DNA of 64,000 bases from Novosphingobium sp. KCTC 2891 (GTDB lineage: Bacteria; Pseudomonadota; Alphaproteobacteria; Sphingomonadales; Sphingomonadaceae). The position numbers and the translations under genes were made by a program. The notes under the pieces were generated by a model. That model had not been told where the DNA came from. It searched no databases and saw nothing but the letters and a program-made list of their open reading frames with translations. The stretch lies in assembly GCF_025938155.1 (NCBI RefSeq), contig NZ_JAPCZG010000007.1:124001-188000 (forward strand), read 5' to 3'. Below, piece after piece: positions 18,818 through 28,914 of this stretch. Every line of letters begins with the position of its first letter. The first letter of the stretch is position 1.

Positions 18818-20302
18818 ATGACCCAGCTTACCGATCTCGGCGTTGCCGCCATCCGCGATGGCATTGCCACGGGCGATTTCACCGCCACTGAAATCGCGGC
18901 CGCTTTCAACGCCGCGGTCGAGCAGGCGCAGCCCGCGCTCAATGCCTTCATCGTGACGACGCCTGAAAAGGCGCTCGAAGCTGCGGCGAAGGTCGATGCC
19001 GACCGCGCTGCTGGCAAGGCGCTGGGCAAGATGGCCGGCGTGCCGATCGGCATGAAGGATCTGTTCGCGACCAGCGGCGTGCAGACCACCGCCGCCTCGA
19101 AGATCCTCGAAGGCTTCACGCCTCCTTACGAATCGACCGTGTCGCAGAAGCTGTGGGACGCGGGCGCGGGGATGCTGGGCAAGCTCAACCTCGACCAGTT
19201 CGCGATGGGGTCATCGAACGAGACCAGCGCGTTCGGCAACGTCGTGTCGCCCTGGCGCCGCCCCGACGATACCGCGCCGCTCGCGCCCGGTGGCTCTTCG
19301 GGCGGGTCCTCGGCCGCGGTCGCCGCGCGCATCGCGCCGGCTGCTACGGGTACCGACACCGGCGGCTCGATCCGCCAGCCTGCCGCCTTCACCGGCATTT
19401 CGGGCATCAAGCCGACTTATGGCCGTTGCTCGCGCTGGGGCGTGGTCGCTTTCGCGTCCTCGCTCGATCAGGCCGGGCCGATGGCGCGCGACGTGCGCGA
19501 CTGCGCGATCATGCTGGAGGCGATGGCCGGCTTCGATCCCAAGGATTCGACCAGCCTCAACCTGCCGGTCCCGGCATGGGAAGCGGGCCTTTCCGCAGAC
19601 CTGCGCGGCAAGAAGGTGGGCATCCCGCGCGAATACCGCATGGACGGCATGGACGCCGACGTCGTGCGCGTGTGGGAAGAAGGCGTGGCCTGGCTGAAGG
19701 ATGCCGGGGCCGAGATCGTCGACATCTCGCTGCCCCACACCAAGTACGCGCTGCCGACCTACTACATCATCGCCCCGGCCGAAGCCTCGTCCAACCTCGC
19801 GCGGTATGACGGCGTGCGCTATGGCCTGCGCGACCTGCCCGACGGCGCGGGGCTTCAGGACATGTACGCCGCGACGCGCGCGGCCGGCTTCGGCGCAGAA
19901 GTGAAGCGCCGCATCCTGATCGGCACCTACGTGCTCTCGGCGGGCTTCTACGATGCCTATTACACGCAGGCGCAGAAGGTCCGCACGCTGATCAGCCACG
20001 ATTTCAGGAACGCGTTCGGCGAAGTCGACGTGATCCTGGCGCCGACCACGCCGACCGCCGCTTTCGCGCTGGGCGAGAACAGCGACGATCCGCTGGCGAT
20101 GTATCTCAACGATGTGTTCTCTGTGCCGGCAAGCCTTGCCGGGCTGCCGGCGATGTCGGTGCCGGCCGGGCTGGATCGCAACGGACTGCCGCTGGGCCTC
20201 CAGCTGATCGGCAAGGCCTTCGACGAGCAGGGCGTGCTCAACGCCGCGCTCGCCATCGAGAATCGCGCCGGTTTCGCCGCCCGCCCCGCGAAGTGGTGGT
20301 AA
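18818..20302 (+). CDS. gatA: Asp-tRNA(Asn)/Glu-tRNA(Gln) amidotransferase subunit A
   Basis: 494-residue amidase-signature enzyme that releases ammonia from glutamine for transamidation by GatB. The Ser-cisSer-Lys triad is visible: Lys80 in I-G-M-K-D-L-F, the G-G-S-S-G-G-S-S loop from about 158 to 165, and Ser184 in [12 protein letters not shown] 18818 is used; upstream in-frame ATG at 18788 falls inside the intergenic repeat. The usual gatCAB order is interrupted after this gene. Confidence 0.98.
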   Translation: MTQLTDLGVAAIRDGIATGDFTATEIAAAFNAAVEQAQPALNAFIVTTPEKALEAAAKVDADRAAGKALGKMAGVPIGMKDLFATSGVQTTAASKILEGFTPPYESTVSQKLWDAGAGMLGKLNLDQFAMGSSNETSAFGNVVSPWRRPDDTAPLAPGGSSGGSSAAVAARIAPAATGTDTGGSIRQPAAFTGISGIKPTYGRCSRWGVVAFASSLDQAGPMARDVRDCAIMLEAMAGFDPKDSTSLNLPVPAWEAGLSADLRGKKVGIPREYRMDGMDADVVRVWEEGVAWLKDAGAEIVDISLPHTKYALPTYYIIAPAEASSNLARYDGVRYGLRDLPDGAGLQDMYAATRAAGFGAEVKRRILIGTYVLSAGFYDAYYTQAQKVRTLISHDFRNAFGEVDVILAPTTPTAAFALGENSDDPLAMYLNDVFSVPASLAGLPAMSVPAGLDRNGLPLGLQLIGKAFDEQGVLNAALAIENRAGFAARPAKWW

Positions 20303-20347
20303 CACTCCACCGGGGCGGATAGCCCGGACCAAACGGAAGGTCGGGCG

Positions 20348-21130
20348 ATGCGCTGGTGGACTTCGGTGATCGAGAACCGGGATGACGTGGGGATGTTCGG
20401 CCCGCGCTTCCTGCTGCGCCACCTTGCCCGGCTGACGGGGGCGCCCACGGTCACGGTCGATCTTCCCCGCTTCGGCCGCTTCACCATGCGCCGCGGCGAA
20501 AGCGACATGTACTGCGTGCGGCAGGTGCTGGGCGGCGGCGACTACGATCTTTCGATCTATCCCGACGTCCATGCGCGCGTCCGCGCCCGCTGCGATGCCA
20601 TCCTGGCGCGCGGGCACAAGCCGATCGTCATCGATGGCGGCGCGAACATCGGCGCGGCGAGCCGATGGTTCCGCTGGGAATGGCCTGCGGCGATCGTGGT
20701 TGCGGTCGAGCCCGATCCACGCAGCATCGCCACGCTCCGACTGAACCTCGCAGGCGATTCGGACGTGCGCATCCTGCACGCGGCCCTAGGCAGCGAGCGC
20801 GGCAAGGTGGCGGTGATCGAGGAGGATCTGAGCTGGGCCAGCCGGACGGCGCGCGCCGAAGATGGGGTCCCGATGGTCACGATCGACGATGCGATCGCGG
20901 TGGCCGGCGATGGCGAGCCGTTCCTGTGCAAGCTCGACATCGAAGGATTCGAGGAGGACCTGTTCGCTCGCAATCTTGACTGGATCGAGCGTTTTCCGGT
21001 GGTCGTGATCGAGCCGCACGACTGGCTGATGCCTGGCCGGGGCACGTCGCTGCCGTTCCAGAAGGCGATGGCCGCGCGAAACTACGAGCTGGTCATTCGC
21101 AACGAGAACCTGTTCTTCCTCAAGCTGTGA
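20348..21130 (+). CDS. FkbM-family SAM-dependent methyltransferase (first of three)
   Basis: 260-residue protein with a FkbM methyltransferase domain. Motif I is V-I-D-G-G-A-N-I-G (Asp96-Gly102), the acidic end of strand two is V-E-P-D-P, and the conserved C-terminal D-I-E-G-F-E-E-D-L-F and E-P-H-D-W-L blocks are intact. FkbM enzymes O-methylate sugars or polyketides; in surface-glycan settings the acceptor is usually a sugar hydroxyl. The acceptor is unknown. It begins 45 bases after gatA, is the first of three homologous genes, and shares their C-terminal signature closely. Confidence 0.92.
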   Translation: MRWWTSVIENRDDVGMFGPRFLLRHLARLTGAPTVTVDLPRFGRFTMRRGESDMYCVRQVLGGGDYDLSIYPDVHARVRARCDAILARGHKPIVIDGGANIGAASRWFRWEWPAAIVVAVEPDPRSIATLRLNLAGDSDVRILHAALGSERGKVAVIEEDLSWASRTARAEDGVPMVTIDDAIAVAGDGEPFLCKLDIEGFEEDLFARNLDWIERFPVVVIEPHDWLMPGRGTSLPFQKAMAARNYELVIRNENLFFLKL

Positions 21131-21239
21131 CAAAGCGGCCGTTGCGCCAGCCATCCGGATTGGCACTTAGTGATATACCCGATGGAGTTATAACCAAAGA
21201 TATGTAAATGTGGTCCCTAAGGTAAGGCGTGGGGAGCAC

Positions 21240-22151
21240 ATGAGCGCGCACGAATGGATTGACCCCCCATCGCTTGACGATGGGCGAGACAGCTTGGGGT
21301 CGCATCCGTTGCGAGCTGCGCTGCCGATTGCGGCGCCTGAGGCGCCGTCGCTGGCGCGGCGCGTGCTGCGCCGTCTGCGCGAGGCCGTGGTGCTCAATCT
21401 GACCGACATGGCGCGCTTCGGTCCGGCCTTCCTGCTGCGACATTTCGCGCGTCTCTCGGCAGCACCGGTCTACAGCGTCAGCCTGCGCGATCGCGGTCGC
21501 TTCCATGTGCGGCGCGATGAAAGCGATCTTTCGGTGCTGCGCGAGGTGTTCGGCGAGGGTGCCTACGATGTCCGCGCCCACCCCGCGCTCGCCGACCGCC
21601 TGGATCGTCGCTACCGGGCCATTCTCGCGTCCGGCCGCCGGCCCGTGGTGCTGGACTGCGGTGCCAACATCGGCGCGGCGACAGTCGCGTTCGCGGATAC
21701 CTGGCCGCGCGCCGCCGTCGTGGCGATCGAACCCGATCCCGGCAACGCGGCGATGGCGCGGCGCAATCTGGTGGGCACGCCCAACCATGTCGTACTCGAA
21801 GCGGCGATCGGCAGCGTTCCCGGCTTCGCGGCGCTCAACGACGATGGTCTTGCCTGGGCCATCCAGACCGAGCGGGCGCAGCGAGGGGTGCCCATCATCA
21901 CCATCGAAAATGCGCTGGCGGCGGTTCCGAATGGTGAGCCTTTCATCTGCAAGATCGACATCGAAGGCTTCGAGGCGGATCTGTTCGCGCGCGACACGCG
22001 CTGGATCGACCGCTTTGAAGTGCTGATGGTCGAACCACACGACTGGCTGCTGCCCGGTCGCCGCACGTCCCGTCACCTCCAGCGTGCGATGGGCGCGCGC
22101 GGGTTCGAGATGATCCTGCATGGGCAGAGCATCTTCTACCTTCGCCCTTGA
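21240..22151 (+). CDS. FkbM-family SAM-dependent methyltransferase (second of three)
   Basis: 303 residues, about 40 longer at the N-terminus than the other two copies, because of a proline-rich lead (residues 1-40). The catalytic core has motif I V-L-D-C-G-A-N-I-G (Asp139), I-E-P-D-P, I-D-I-E-G-F-E-A-D-L-F and E-P-H-D-W-L. The start is ATG 21240 behind a GGGGAGC Shine-Dalgarno. The 109 bases before it are AT-rich compared with the rest of the window (for example GATATAC and TTATAACC) and may hold a promoter. The shared domain order with its neighbours shows tandem duplication. Confidence 0.92.
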   Translation: MSAHEWIDPPSLDDGRDSLGSHPLRAALPIAAPEAPSLARRVLRRLREAVVLNLTDMARFGPAFLLRHFARLSAAPVYSVSLRDRGRFHVRRDESDLSVLREVFGEGAYDVRAHPALADRLDRRYRAILASGRRPVVLDCGANIGAATVAFADTWPRAAVVAIEPDPGNAAMARRNLVGTPNHVVLEAAIGSVPGFAALNDDGLAWAIQTERAQRGVPIITIENALAAVPNGEPFICKIDIEGFEADLFARDTRWIDRFEVLMVEPHDWLLPGRRTSRHLQRAMGARGFEMILHGQSIFYLRP

Positions 22152-22241
22152 TCGGCGCGCTCCCTGTCGATCGAGAAATCTTGCCAACTCGAACGAAATG
22201 ATAAAAAAGGAACATAAGTTATAGGATAAAAGCCTCGCCAG

Positions 22242-23033
22242 ATGAATTTTGCACCTTCTTTTCGGTACTTCATCCGGCACAATGTCGATGACGTTGCGCG
22301 TTTCGGTCTTGGCTTTCTCCGGCGACATCTGGCCCGCTTCACCGCTGGGCCATTGATTTCTCTAAATATTCCCGGTTTCGGACCCCTCTCGATCCGCAAG
22401 CGCGGAGCCGATCTGGATCTGACGCGCAGCGTACTGGGCGATGGCTGCTACGATGTGGCCTGGCCCACACCGGCGCTGAAGCGGCTGGAGGATCGCTACC
22501 ATTCGATTCTCGCCTCGGGTCGCCGCCCGGTGATCGTCAATGCGGGCGGCTATATCGGCCTTTCCGCCTTGTGGTTTGCGCGGCGCTGGCCTGCCGCCGT
22601 GGTCGTCTCGGTCGAACCGGATGCCGGAAACCTGAGCGTGCTGCGGCTGAACGTGGGCAACCGGCCCGGCCACGTCATCGTGCCCGCGGCGCTGGGCAGC
22701 GCCCCCGGCATGGTTTCGCTGACCGACGACGACGGCTGCGCCGTCCAGACCCAGCGCGCGAACCGCGGTGTCGAGATCATCACCGTGGACGATGCCGTGG
22801 CGGCGGTGCCGGACGGCGAACCATTTGTCTGCAACATCGACGTGGAGGGATTCGAGAAGGATCTCTTCGCCGCGAACACCCGCTGGATCGACCGTTTCCA
22901 GCTCATCATCGTGGAGCCGCATGACTGGCGTTCGCCGGGTGACGGCATTTCCGCCAATCTCCAGCGCGAGATGGCAAGCCGCCGGTTCGACATGTTCATC
23001 AAGGACAGTGCGATCCACTACCTGCGGGTCTGA
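22242..23033 (+). CDS. FkbM-family methyltransferase-like protein (third copy, altered SAM motif)
   Basis: 263 residues with the same architecture as the two preceding genes, including I-D-V-E-G-F-E-K-D-L-F and E-P-H-D-W-R. However motif I reads V-I-V-N-A-G-G-Y-I-G, so the usual Asp is Asn100 and the A-N pair is G-Y. This may weaken or change SAM binding. The gene is otherwise full-length without stops, so it is under some selection. The upstream 90 bases are AT-rich (a run of A, TTATAGGATAAA), suggesting its own promoter. Confidence 0.88.
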   Translation: MNFAPSFRYFIRHNVDDVARFGLGFLRRHLARFTAGPLISLNIPGFGPLSIRKRGADLDLTRSVLGDGCYDVAWPTPALKRLEDRYHSILASGRRPVIVNAGGYIGLSALWFARRWPAAVVVSVEPDAGNLSVLRLNVGNRPGHVIVPAALGSAPGMVSLTDDDGCAVQTQRANRGVEIITVDDAVAAVPDGEPFVCNIDVEGFEKDLFAANTRWIDRFQLIIVEPHDWRSPGDGISANLQREMASRRFDMFIKDSAIHYLRV

Positions 23034-23081
23034 CCGCCCGCTGCTTTCGCTTCCACGTCCGGTCCCCTACGGTGCCGCGCG

Positions 23082-24263
23082 ATGGAGCAGGTGGCAGCAC
23101 ATTCAGGCGCAGCGGTGCCAGCGGGGAGCGGCGAGCGGTTCCATGTGCTCGATTCGCTGCGCGGGATCGCGGCGCTCGCCGTCGGGCTGTCCCATATCAG
23201 CGGCCCGGGCCTGCTGCTTTCCGGACCCGTGCACGAAAATCTGGGCCGCGCGGTCGATTTCTTCTTCGTCCTGTCCGGGTTCGTGATCGCCGCCAGCTAT
23301 GGCGAGCGGCTGGCGCAGGGTTTTTCCTTGCTGCGCTACATGGTGCTGCGGATCGGCCGGGTGTGGCCGCTCCACGCCGTGATGGTACTGGTCTATATCG
23401 CCCTGGAAACAGGGCTTTGGCTGCGGATGGGGACCGATGGCGCTGCCGGACGCATTCCCTTTACCGGCGTGCGCGACTGGACGGCGCTGCCTGCCTGCTT
23501 CCTGCTGCTTCAGGCGTGGATCTGGCCATGGCGAGAGCTGTGGAACGTCCAGAGCTGGTCGATCTCGGTCGAGCTGGGGCTTTATCTGGGCGCGGCGCTG
23601 GCCTTTCGTGTGCTGGGCCACCGGGCATGGGTGCCCGGGCTGGTTCTGGCCTTCTCAGCGCTGGCCCTGCTGGAACTTCCGTCGCAGGCGGGCCATCCCG
23701 TGCTGCGCGGGCTTGGCGGTTTCGGGCTGGGCATGGCCTGTCACGCCGCATGGCCCGCGTTCCGGCGGGTGGCCTTGCCAGCATGGGCGGCGACTGTCGC
23801 GGAACTGGCTGTGCTGACGCTGATTGCGCGGTTGCTGGCAAGGCCGGAGGCACCGTGGCTGTGGTTCGATCCCGCCTGCGCGCTGGCGGTGCTGGTCTTC
23901 GCGCGCGAGCAGGGCCTTGCCAGCCGCGTTCTGCGGCACCGCGCCTTCGCCGCGCTGGGGACGCTGTCCTATGCCTTCTACATGGTGCACGGCCTGGTCA
24001 TCGGACGGATGTTCGACCTGATCGGCGCGGTGCAGGCACGCGCTGGGCAGCGTTGGGCCGATGCGCACCTTGGCGGCGGAGACGTGCTGATGCTCCCGCA
24101 GCTTCCCGCGCTGCTGGTCGCGGCCGCGATGCTGTGCGCAGCGCTGGTCGTCGCCATGGCGGCGCACCGCTGCGTGGAAGCGCCTGCGCGTGACTGGTCG
24201 CGCCGTTTCGCCGCGCGCATCGGGGCGCGGTTGCCCATGGAACCGGAGCGGGGCGCCGTCTGA
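23082..24263 (+). CDS. Acyltransferase 3 (OafA/ExoZ-type) membrane O-acyltransferase
   Basis: 393-residue integral membrane protein of the acyltransferase-3 family, with about ten hydrophobic segments. The family hallmarks are L-D-S-L-R-G-I-A-A-L-A-V near residue 24, then F-F-F-V-L-S-G-F-V-I near residue 60, and the final cytoplasmic basic tail. Such proteins transfer acetyl or other short acyl groups to sugars of LPS O-antigen, exopolysaccharide or lipids. It follows the three FkbM genes by 48 bases, which suggests one surface-modification cassette with methylation and acylation steps. Confidence 0.92.
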   Translation: MEQVAAHSGAAVPAGSGERFHVLDSLRGIAALAVGLSHISGPGLLLSGPVHENLGRAVDFFFVLSGFVIAASYGERLAQGFSLLRYMVLRIGRVWPLHAVMVLVYIALETGLWLRMGTDGAAGRIPFTGVRDWTALPACFLLLQAWIWPWRELWNVQSWSISVELGLYLGAALAFRVLGHRAWVPGLVLAFSALALLELPSQAGHPVLRGLGGFGLGMACHAAWPAFRRVALPAWAATVAELAVLTLIARLLARPEAPWLWFDPACALAVLVFAREQGLASRVLRHRAFAALGTLSYAFYMVHGLVIGRMFDLIGAVQARAGQRWADAHLGGGDVLMLPQLPALLVAAAMLCAALVVAMAAHRCVEAPARDWSRRFAARIGARLPMEPERGAV

Positions 24264-24334
24264 TACGGTGACGGTTGCGCGCCCGCGCCAGTTATCCCTT
24301 TTCACGCGCGCGCTCCGGCCTTATCGGCTGCGGC

Positions 24335-25828
24335 ATGAGCGAATATCGTATCCAGGGCGCCACCGGCGAATGGGAGGTCGTGATCGGCCTCGAAGTCCAC
24401 GCGCAGGTCACTTCCAACGCGAAGCTTTTTTCGGGCGCGGCGACCGCGTTCGGGGCAGAGCCGAACGCGCAAGTGAGTCTGGTGGACGCGGCAATGCCGG
24501 GCATGCTGCCCGTTCCCAACCGCGAGTGCATCCGCCAGGCGGTGCGCACCGGCATGGCGATCAATGCGCAGATCAATAAGTGGTCGCGCTTCGACCGCAA
24601 GAACTACTTCTACGCGGACTTGCCGCAGGGCTACCAGATCAGCCAGCTCTACCACCCGCTGGTGGGTGAAGGCAGCCTCGAGATCCAGCTCGACGACAAG
24701 AACCCCGAGAGCACCAAGACCATCGGCATCGAGCGCATCCACGTGGAGCAGGACGCGGGCAAGCTGATGCACGACCAGCATCCGACGATGTCCTACGTCG
24801 ATCTCAACCGCTCGGGCGTGGCGCTGATGGAAATCGTCAGCCGCCCCGATATGCGCAGCCCGGCCGAGGCCGGCGCCTATCTGTCCAAGCTGCGCACCAT
24901 CGTCCGCTATGTCGGCTCGTGCGATGGCAACATGGACCAGGGTTCCATGCGCGCCGACGTCAATGTGTCGGTCCGTCGCCCCGGCGAGCCGTTCGGCACC
25001 CGCACCGAGACGAAGAACGTCAATTCGGTGCGCTTCGTGATGGCCGTGGTCGAACAGGAAGCGAAGCGCCAGGTCGGCGTGATCGAGGACGGCGGCACGA
25101 TCGTGCAGGAAACGCGCCTCTACGATCCCGATCGCAACGAGACTCGTTCGATGCGCAGCAAGGAAGACGCGCACGATTATCGCTACTTCCCCGATCCGGA
25201 CCTGCTGCCGCTGGAACTGGACGACGCGTTCCTCGAAGAATGCCGCGCCAGCCTGCCCGAACTGCCCGACGCCAAGCGCCACCGTTATGAAACCGTGCTG
25301 GGCCTGTCGGCCTACAACGCGGGCGTGCTCACCGCCGATGTCGAAACCGCGCGCTGGTTTGAAAAGCTGCTCGCCGAAGCCGCCAGGGCGCAGGGCAAGG
25401 ACGAGGCCGCCGTGGCCAAGCAGGCCGCGAACTGGCTGATTTCGGAACTGTTCGGCGCGCTCAACAAGCTGGGCAAGGGGCTGGACAATTCGCCCGTCGG
25501 TCCCGAGGCCGGCGGCGAACTGCTGGCGCTGATCGGCAACGGCACGATTTCGGGCTCGGCTGCCAAGCAGGTGCTCGAAAAGATGCTGGAAACCGGCGAT
25601 GCGGCGGGCGTCATCGTCGAGCGCGAAGGCCTTACGCAGACCAGCGACACCGGCGCGATCGAAGCCGCGGTGGACGCGGTGCTGGCGGCCAATGCGGACA
25701 AGGTTGCCCAGTACAAGGGCGGCAAGGAAGCGCTATTCGGCTTCTTCGTGGGCCAGACGATGAAGGCCATGCAGGGCAAGGGCAACCCGCAGCTGGTGAA
25801 CGAAGTGCTGAAGGCCAAGCTGGCCTGA
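24335..25828 (+). CDS. gatB: Asp-tRNA(Asn)/Glu-tRNA(Gln) amidotransferase subunit B
   Basis: 497-residue GatB, which phosphorylates the mischarged aminoacyl-tRNA and receives ammonia from GatA. Key parts are [16 protein letters not shown]-equivalent [22 protein letters not shown] and the C-terminal YqeY-like helical domain for tRNA binding. ATG 24335 is preferred over an upstream in-frame ATG at 24275 that would add a non-conserved lead. It is separated from gatA by the FkbM/acyltransferase cassette and closed by a strong terminator. Confidence 0.98.
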   Translation: MSEYRIQGATGEWEVVIGLEVHAQVTSNAKLFSGAATAFGAEPNAQVSLVDAAMPGMLPVPNRECIRQAVRTGMAINAQINKWSRFDRKNYFYADLPQGYQISQLYHPLVGEGSLEIQLDDKNPESTKTIGIERIHVEQDAGKLMHDQHPTMSYVDLNRSGVALMEIVSRPDMRSPAEAGAYLSKLRTIVRYVGSCDGNMDQGSMRADVNVSVRRPGEPFGTRTETKNVNSVRFVMAVVEQEAKRQVGVIEDGGTIVQETRLYDPDRNETRSMRSKEDAHDYRYFPDPDLLPLELDDAFLEECRASLPELPDAKRHRYETVLGLSAYNAGVLTADVETARWFEKLLAEAARAQGKDEAAVAKQAANWLISELFGALNKLGKGLDNSPVGPEAGGELLALIGNGTISGSAAKQVLEKMLETGDAAGVIVEREGLTQTSDTGAIEAAVDAVLAANADKVAQYKGGKEALFGFFVGQTMKAMQGKGNPQLVNEVLKAKLA

Positions 25829-25852
25829 CCCGTTCGGCTGGACCGAAACAAG

Positions 25853-25886
25853 GCCCCGCGCTCCCGATGGAAGCGCGGGGCTTTTT
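25853..25886 (+). terminator. Rho-independent terminator of gatB
   Basis: A perfect ten-pair stem, GCCCCGCGCT at 25853-25862 and AGCGCGGGGC at 25872-25881 with a nine-base loop, followed by TTTTT. It lies between convergent gatB and the M16 peptidase gene and may serve both. Confidence 0.9.
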
Positions 25887-25898
25887 CGTTTCAGGCCG

Positions 25899-28808
25899 TC
25901 ACTTCGCCGCGGCGGGGGCGACCACCTCGACCGGCAGTCCCAGCCCTTCCAGTTGCGGGCGCACTGTCCTGGCGTCTCCCACCACCACCCACGTCAGCGC
26001 GCGGGGATCGACCTTGGCGCGGATCGCGGCGTCGAGGTCGGCGGGGGTCATCGTGCGGTAGCGTTCGGGCAGGGTCTGGTAGAAGTTGTCGGGCCGGCCA
26101 TACGTGACGATCTTGGCCACCGCATCGAGCACCGCGCCCGATGTCTCGAACATCCCCGGCAATTCGCGCGCGCTGCCCGATGTGGACCAGGCGAGTTCGT
26201 CCGGCCGCGCGCCCTTGGTGGTGACGTATTCGGTCAGCTCGCGCCGCATCTCGGCGATGGCGGGGCCGGTCTTGTCGGCCTGTACCGGCGCGACCATCAA
26301 GTAGGCCAGTCGGTCCAGCCGGTCGTTCAGGCCGCTCGACGTGCCATAGGTCCAGCCCTTGGTCTCGCGCAGGTTGGTGTTGAGCCGGCTCAGGAAATCG
26401 CCGCCGAACACGTCGTTGGCGGAACGCAGCGCCACCAGGTCGTCGGTGCCTTTCGCCGCGATCGGTTCGCCCGCCATGATCATCGACTGCGGCACGCCCG
26501 GCCGGTCGATCAGCAGGATGCGCGGACGCGGGGCGGGGATCGGGGCGGAAAAGTCCTTGGCCGGTGCGGGTTCTGCGGGGGCCTGCCAGTCGCCAAAGCT
26601 GCGTTCGAGCAGGCGGGTCACATCGCTCAGGGTGGTATCGCCGACGATGAAGACCCGCGCCTTGTCCGGGCGCAGCCAGCGGCGGTGGAACGCAGCCAGG
26701 TCGGCCTGCGTCAGCCGCGCGACCACGCCCGCCTCGCCCCTGCCCGAAGGCGCGATGCCGTAAGGATGCGCGGGGCCATAGAGCACGGGGTAGAGCGTGC
26801 GCGAGGCGAGCGACTGCGGGTCGCTGGTTTCGGCCGAGATTGCCGCGAGCTGCTGCGCGCGCACGCGTTCCAGTTCTGCCGGCGCCAGCGCCGGGCGGCG
26901 CACGTAGTCGGCCAGAAGATCGAGCGAGGGCGCAAGGTTGGGCGCCATCGCATCAAGCTGGAACGAGGTGGCGTCAGCCGTGGCGAAGCCATTGATCTGT
27001 GCGCCCAGCCGCTCGCGCGCCCGCGCCAGTTCGGTCGAATCGCGGGTGGTCGTTCCCTCGTCCATCAGTTGCAGCAGCAGCGCGCCGGTGCCCAGCGCAT
27101 CCTTGGGATCGGCGGCATAGCCGGCATCGAAGCTGACCCGCACCGACACTGCGGGCACCGCCGCGCGCCGCGCGAAATAGACTTTCATCCCGTTGGACAG
27201 GGTGGCCCGCTCGATGGCCGGGAAATCGAGCGCGGTCACCTCGCCCACGGCCGGCAGCTTGCTGCGGTCGGCCGGGTCGGCGAAGGCCAGCGCCGTCCGG
27301 GCGGCGGGGGCAGCGCGAGCGGCGCGGGCCTTGGGCAAGGGGCCAAGCCCGTCGCCTCCGCGCTGCTCGCCGCCCTCGGTGCGGGCACCGGGTTCCACTG
27401 TCAGCGCGAAGGCGGGGCGCGTCAGCCATGTGCGCGTCGCCGCACGTACGTCGTCCGGGGTGAGCGTGGCCGCGCGCGCGAGTTCGGCCTTGGTCCGTTC
27501 CGGATCGCCGGAAAACAGCAGTCCTTCGGCCAGCGCCTGCGTCTTGCCGCTATCGCCGCCCACCGATTCCAGTGCGCGGATCTGTCCGCTGGCGATCACC
27601 GTCAGCGCGCGGGTCAGTTCGTCCGCTGTTGGTCCGTCCGCCGCCAGACGCGTGATTTCGGCGTCGAGCGCTGCGGCTGCGGCTGCCGGATCGGCGCCGG
27701 GCTTCACATCGACCTGCGCCACGAACTGCCCGCCCTGAGCGAAAACGTCGCCGCTGGCGGTGACCGAGACGGCCAGTTGCTTCTGCCGCACCAGTGCATC
27801 GTCCAGCCGCGAGCTGGCCAGTCCGCCCAGCACCACCGCGCTCACCTGGAGCGGCAGGTAATCGGGGTTGTCGTATCCGGGGATCGCCCACATCCGGTAG
27901 ATCCGCGTCGTCGCCACCGAATCGCGGATCGTTTTCGTCAGCGGCGCGCCCAGCGTGGGGACGGGCACGGCCACCGGCTCCACCTTCGGCCCTGCGGGGA
28001 TCGGAGCGAACCACTTGGCTGCCTTTTCCTTCGCAGTGGCAAGGTCGATATCGCCCGACAGCACGAGGATGGCGTTGTTGGGGCCATAGTGATCGCGGAA
28101 CCACGCCTTCACGTCCGCGAGCGAGGCGGCGTCGAGATCGGCCATCGAGCCGATGGTGGAGTGGCGATAGGGGTGGCCCGCGGGATAGAGCGCTTCCAGC
28201 TGTTCGTATTCGACCAGACCGTAAGGCTGGTTGTCGCGCTGGCGCTTCTCGTTCTGGACAACGGCGCGCTGGGCATCGAGCCGCTTCTGCGTCATCGCGC
28301 CCAGCAGATAGCCCATGCGGTCGCTTTCCATCATCAGCGCGCGGTCGAGTGCGCCGGTGGGCACCGTCTCGAAATAGTTGGTCCGGTCGAGCCAGGTCGT
28401 GCCGTTCATGTCGGTCGCGCCCGCCTGCGTCAGCGGCTGGAAGAAGTCGCCCGGTACGTGCGGCGTGCCATAGAACATCAGGTGCTCGAACAGGTGGGCA
28501 AACCCGGTCTTGCCGCGCGGTTCGTGCTTGGAGCCGACTCCGTACCATACCGCCACCGCCACCACTGGCGCCTTGCGGTCGGTGTTGACCAGCACGGTCA
28601 GCCCGTTGGGCAGGGTGAAGCGCTCGTAGGGAATGTTCACGGCATCGACCAGCGCGGACAGCGGTGCGGGCCTTGCCTCTGGCGCAGGCTCGACTTGCGC
28701 CGCGGGGGCGGTGGCCGACGCGGGACGAGAAACCTGTCCGGCACACGCGGCGAGCGACAGGACGAGGAGCGAGGGGGCGACGAGCGAACGGGCGGGGAAG
28801 CGGCGCAT
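25899..28808 (-). CDS. M16-family zinc metallopeptidase lipoprotein, two tandem halves
   Basis: 969-residue secreted protein with a lipoprotein signal ending L-A-A-C (Cys22). It has two M16 halves. The first has the inverted zinc motif H-L-F-E-H at 105-109 and the partner glutamate region. The second half (about 490-960) lacks HxxEH and is probably structural, as in pitrilysin and PqqL-like proteins. Substrates are likely small peptides in the periplasm. ATG 28808 starts directly before the signal peptide; a start at 28844 is less likely. It diverges from clpB, sharing about 165 bases of regulatory DNA. Confidence 0.93.
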   Translation of the reverse strand: MRRFPARSLVAPSLLVLSLAACAGQVSRPASATAPAAQVEPAPEARPAPLSALVDAVNIPYERFTLPNGLTVLVNTDRKAPVVAVAVWYGVGSKHEPRGKTGFAHLFEHLMFYGTPHVPGDFFQPLTQAGATDMNGTTWLDRTNYFETVPTGALDRALMMESDRMGYLLGAMTQKRLDAQRAVVQNEKRQRDNQPYGLVEYEQLEALYPAGHPYRHSTIGSMADLDAASLADVKAWFRDHYGPNNAILVLSGDIDLATAKEKAAKWFAPIPAGPKVEPVAVPVPTLGAPLTKTIRDSVATTRIYRMWAIPGYDNPDYLPLQVSAVVLGGLASSRLDDALVRQKQLAVSVTASGDVFAQGGQFVAQVDVKPGADPAAAAAALDAEITRLAADGPTADELTRALTVIASGQIRALESVGGDSGKTQALAEGLLFSGDPERTKAELARAATLTPDDVRAATRTWLTRPAFALTVEPGARTEGGEQRGGDGLGPLPKARAARAAPAARTALAFADPADRSKLPAVGEVTALDFPAIERATLSNGMKVYFARRAAVPAVSVRVSFDAGYAADPKDALGTGALLLQLMDEGTTTRDSTELARARERLGAQINGFATADATSFQLDAMAPNLAPSLDLLADYVRRPALAPAELERVRAQQLAAISAETSDPQSLASRTLYPVLYGPAHPYGIAPSGRGEAGVVARLTQADLAAFHRRWLRPDKARVFIVGDTTLSDVTRLLERSFGDWQAPAEPAPAKDFSAPIPAPRPRILLIDRPGVPQSMIMAGEPIAAKGTDDLVALRSANDVFGGDFLSRLNTNLRETKGWTYGTSSGLNDRLDRLAYLMVAPVQADKTGPAIAEMRRELTEYVTTKGARPDELAWSTSGSARELPGMFETSGAVLDAVAKIVTYGRPDNFYQTLPERYRTMTPADLDAAIRAKVDPRALTWVVVGDARTVRPQLEGLGLPVEVVAPAAAK

Positions 28809-28914
28809 GGTTTCGATGCTAACCACAGCCGCGTGCAAAACCAATGTAGCATCGGCAATATTCGACCAAGACCATTGTGCTTCACGCCCGGCAGGCCCAA
28901 ATTTGACTCATGTC

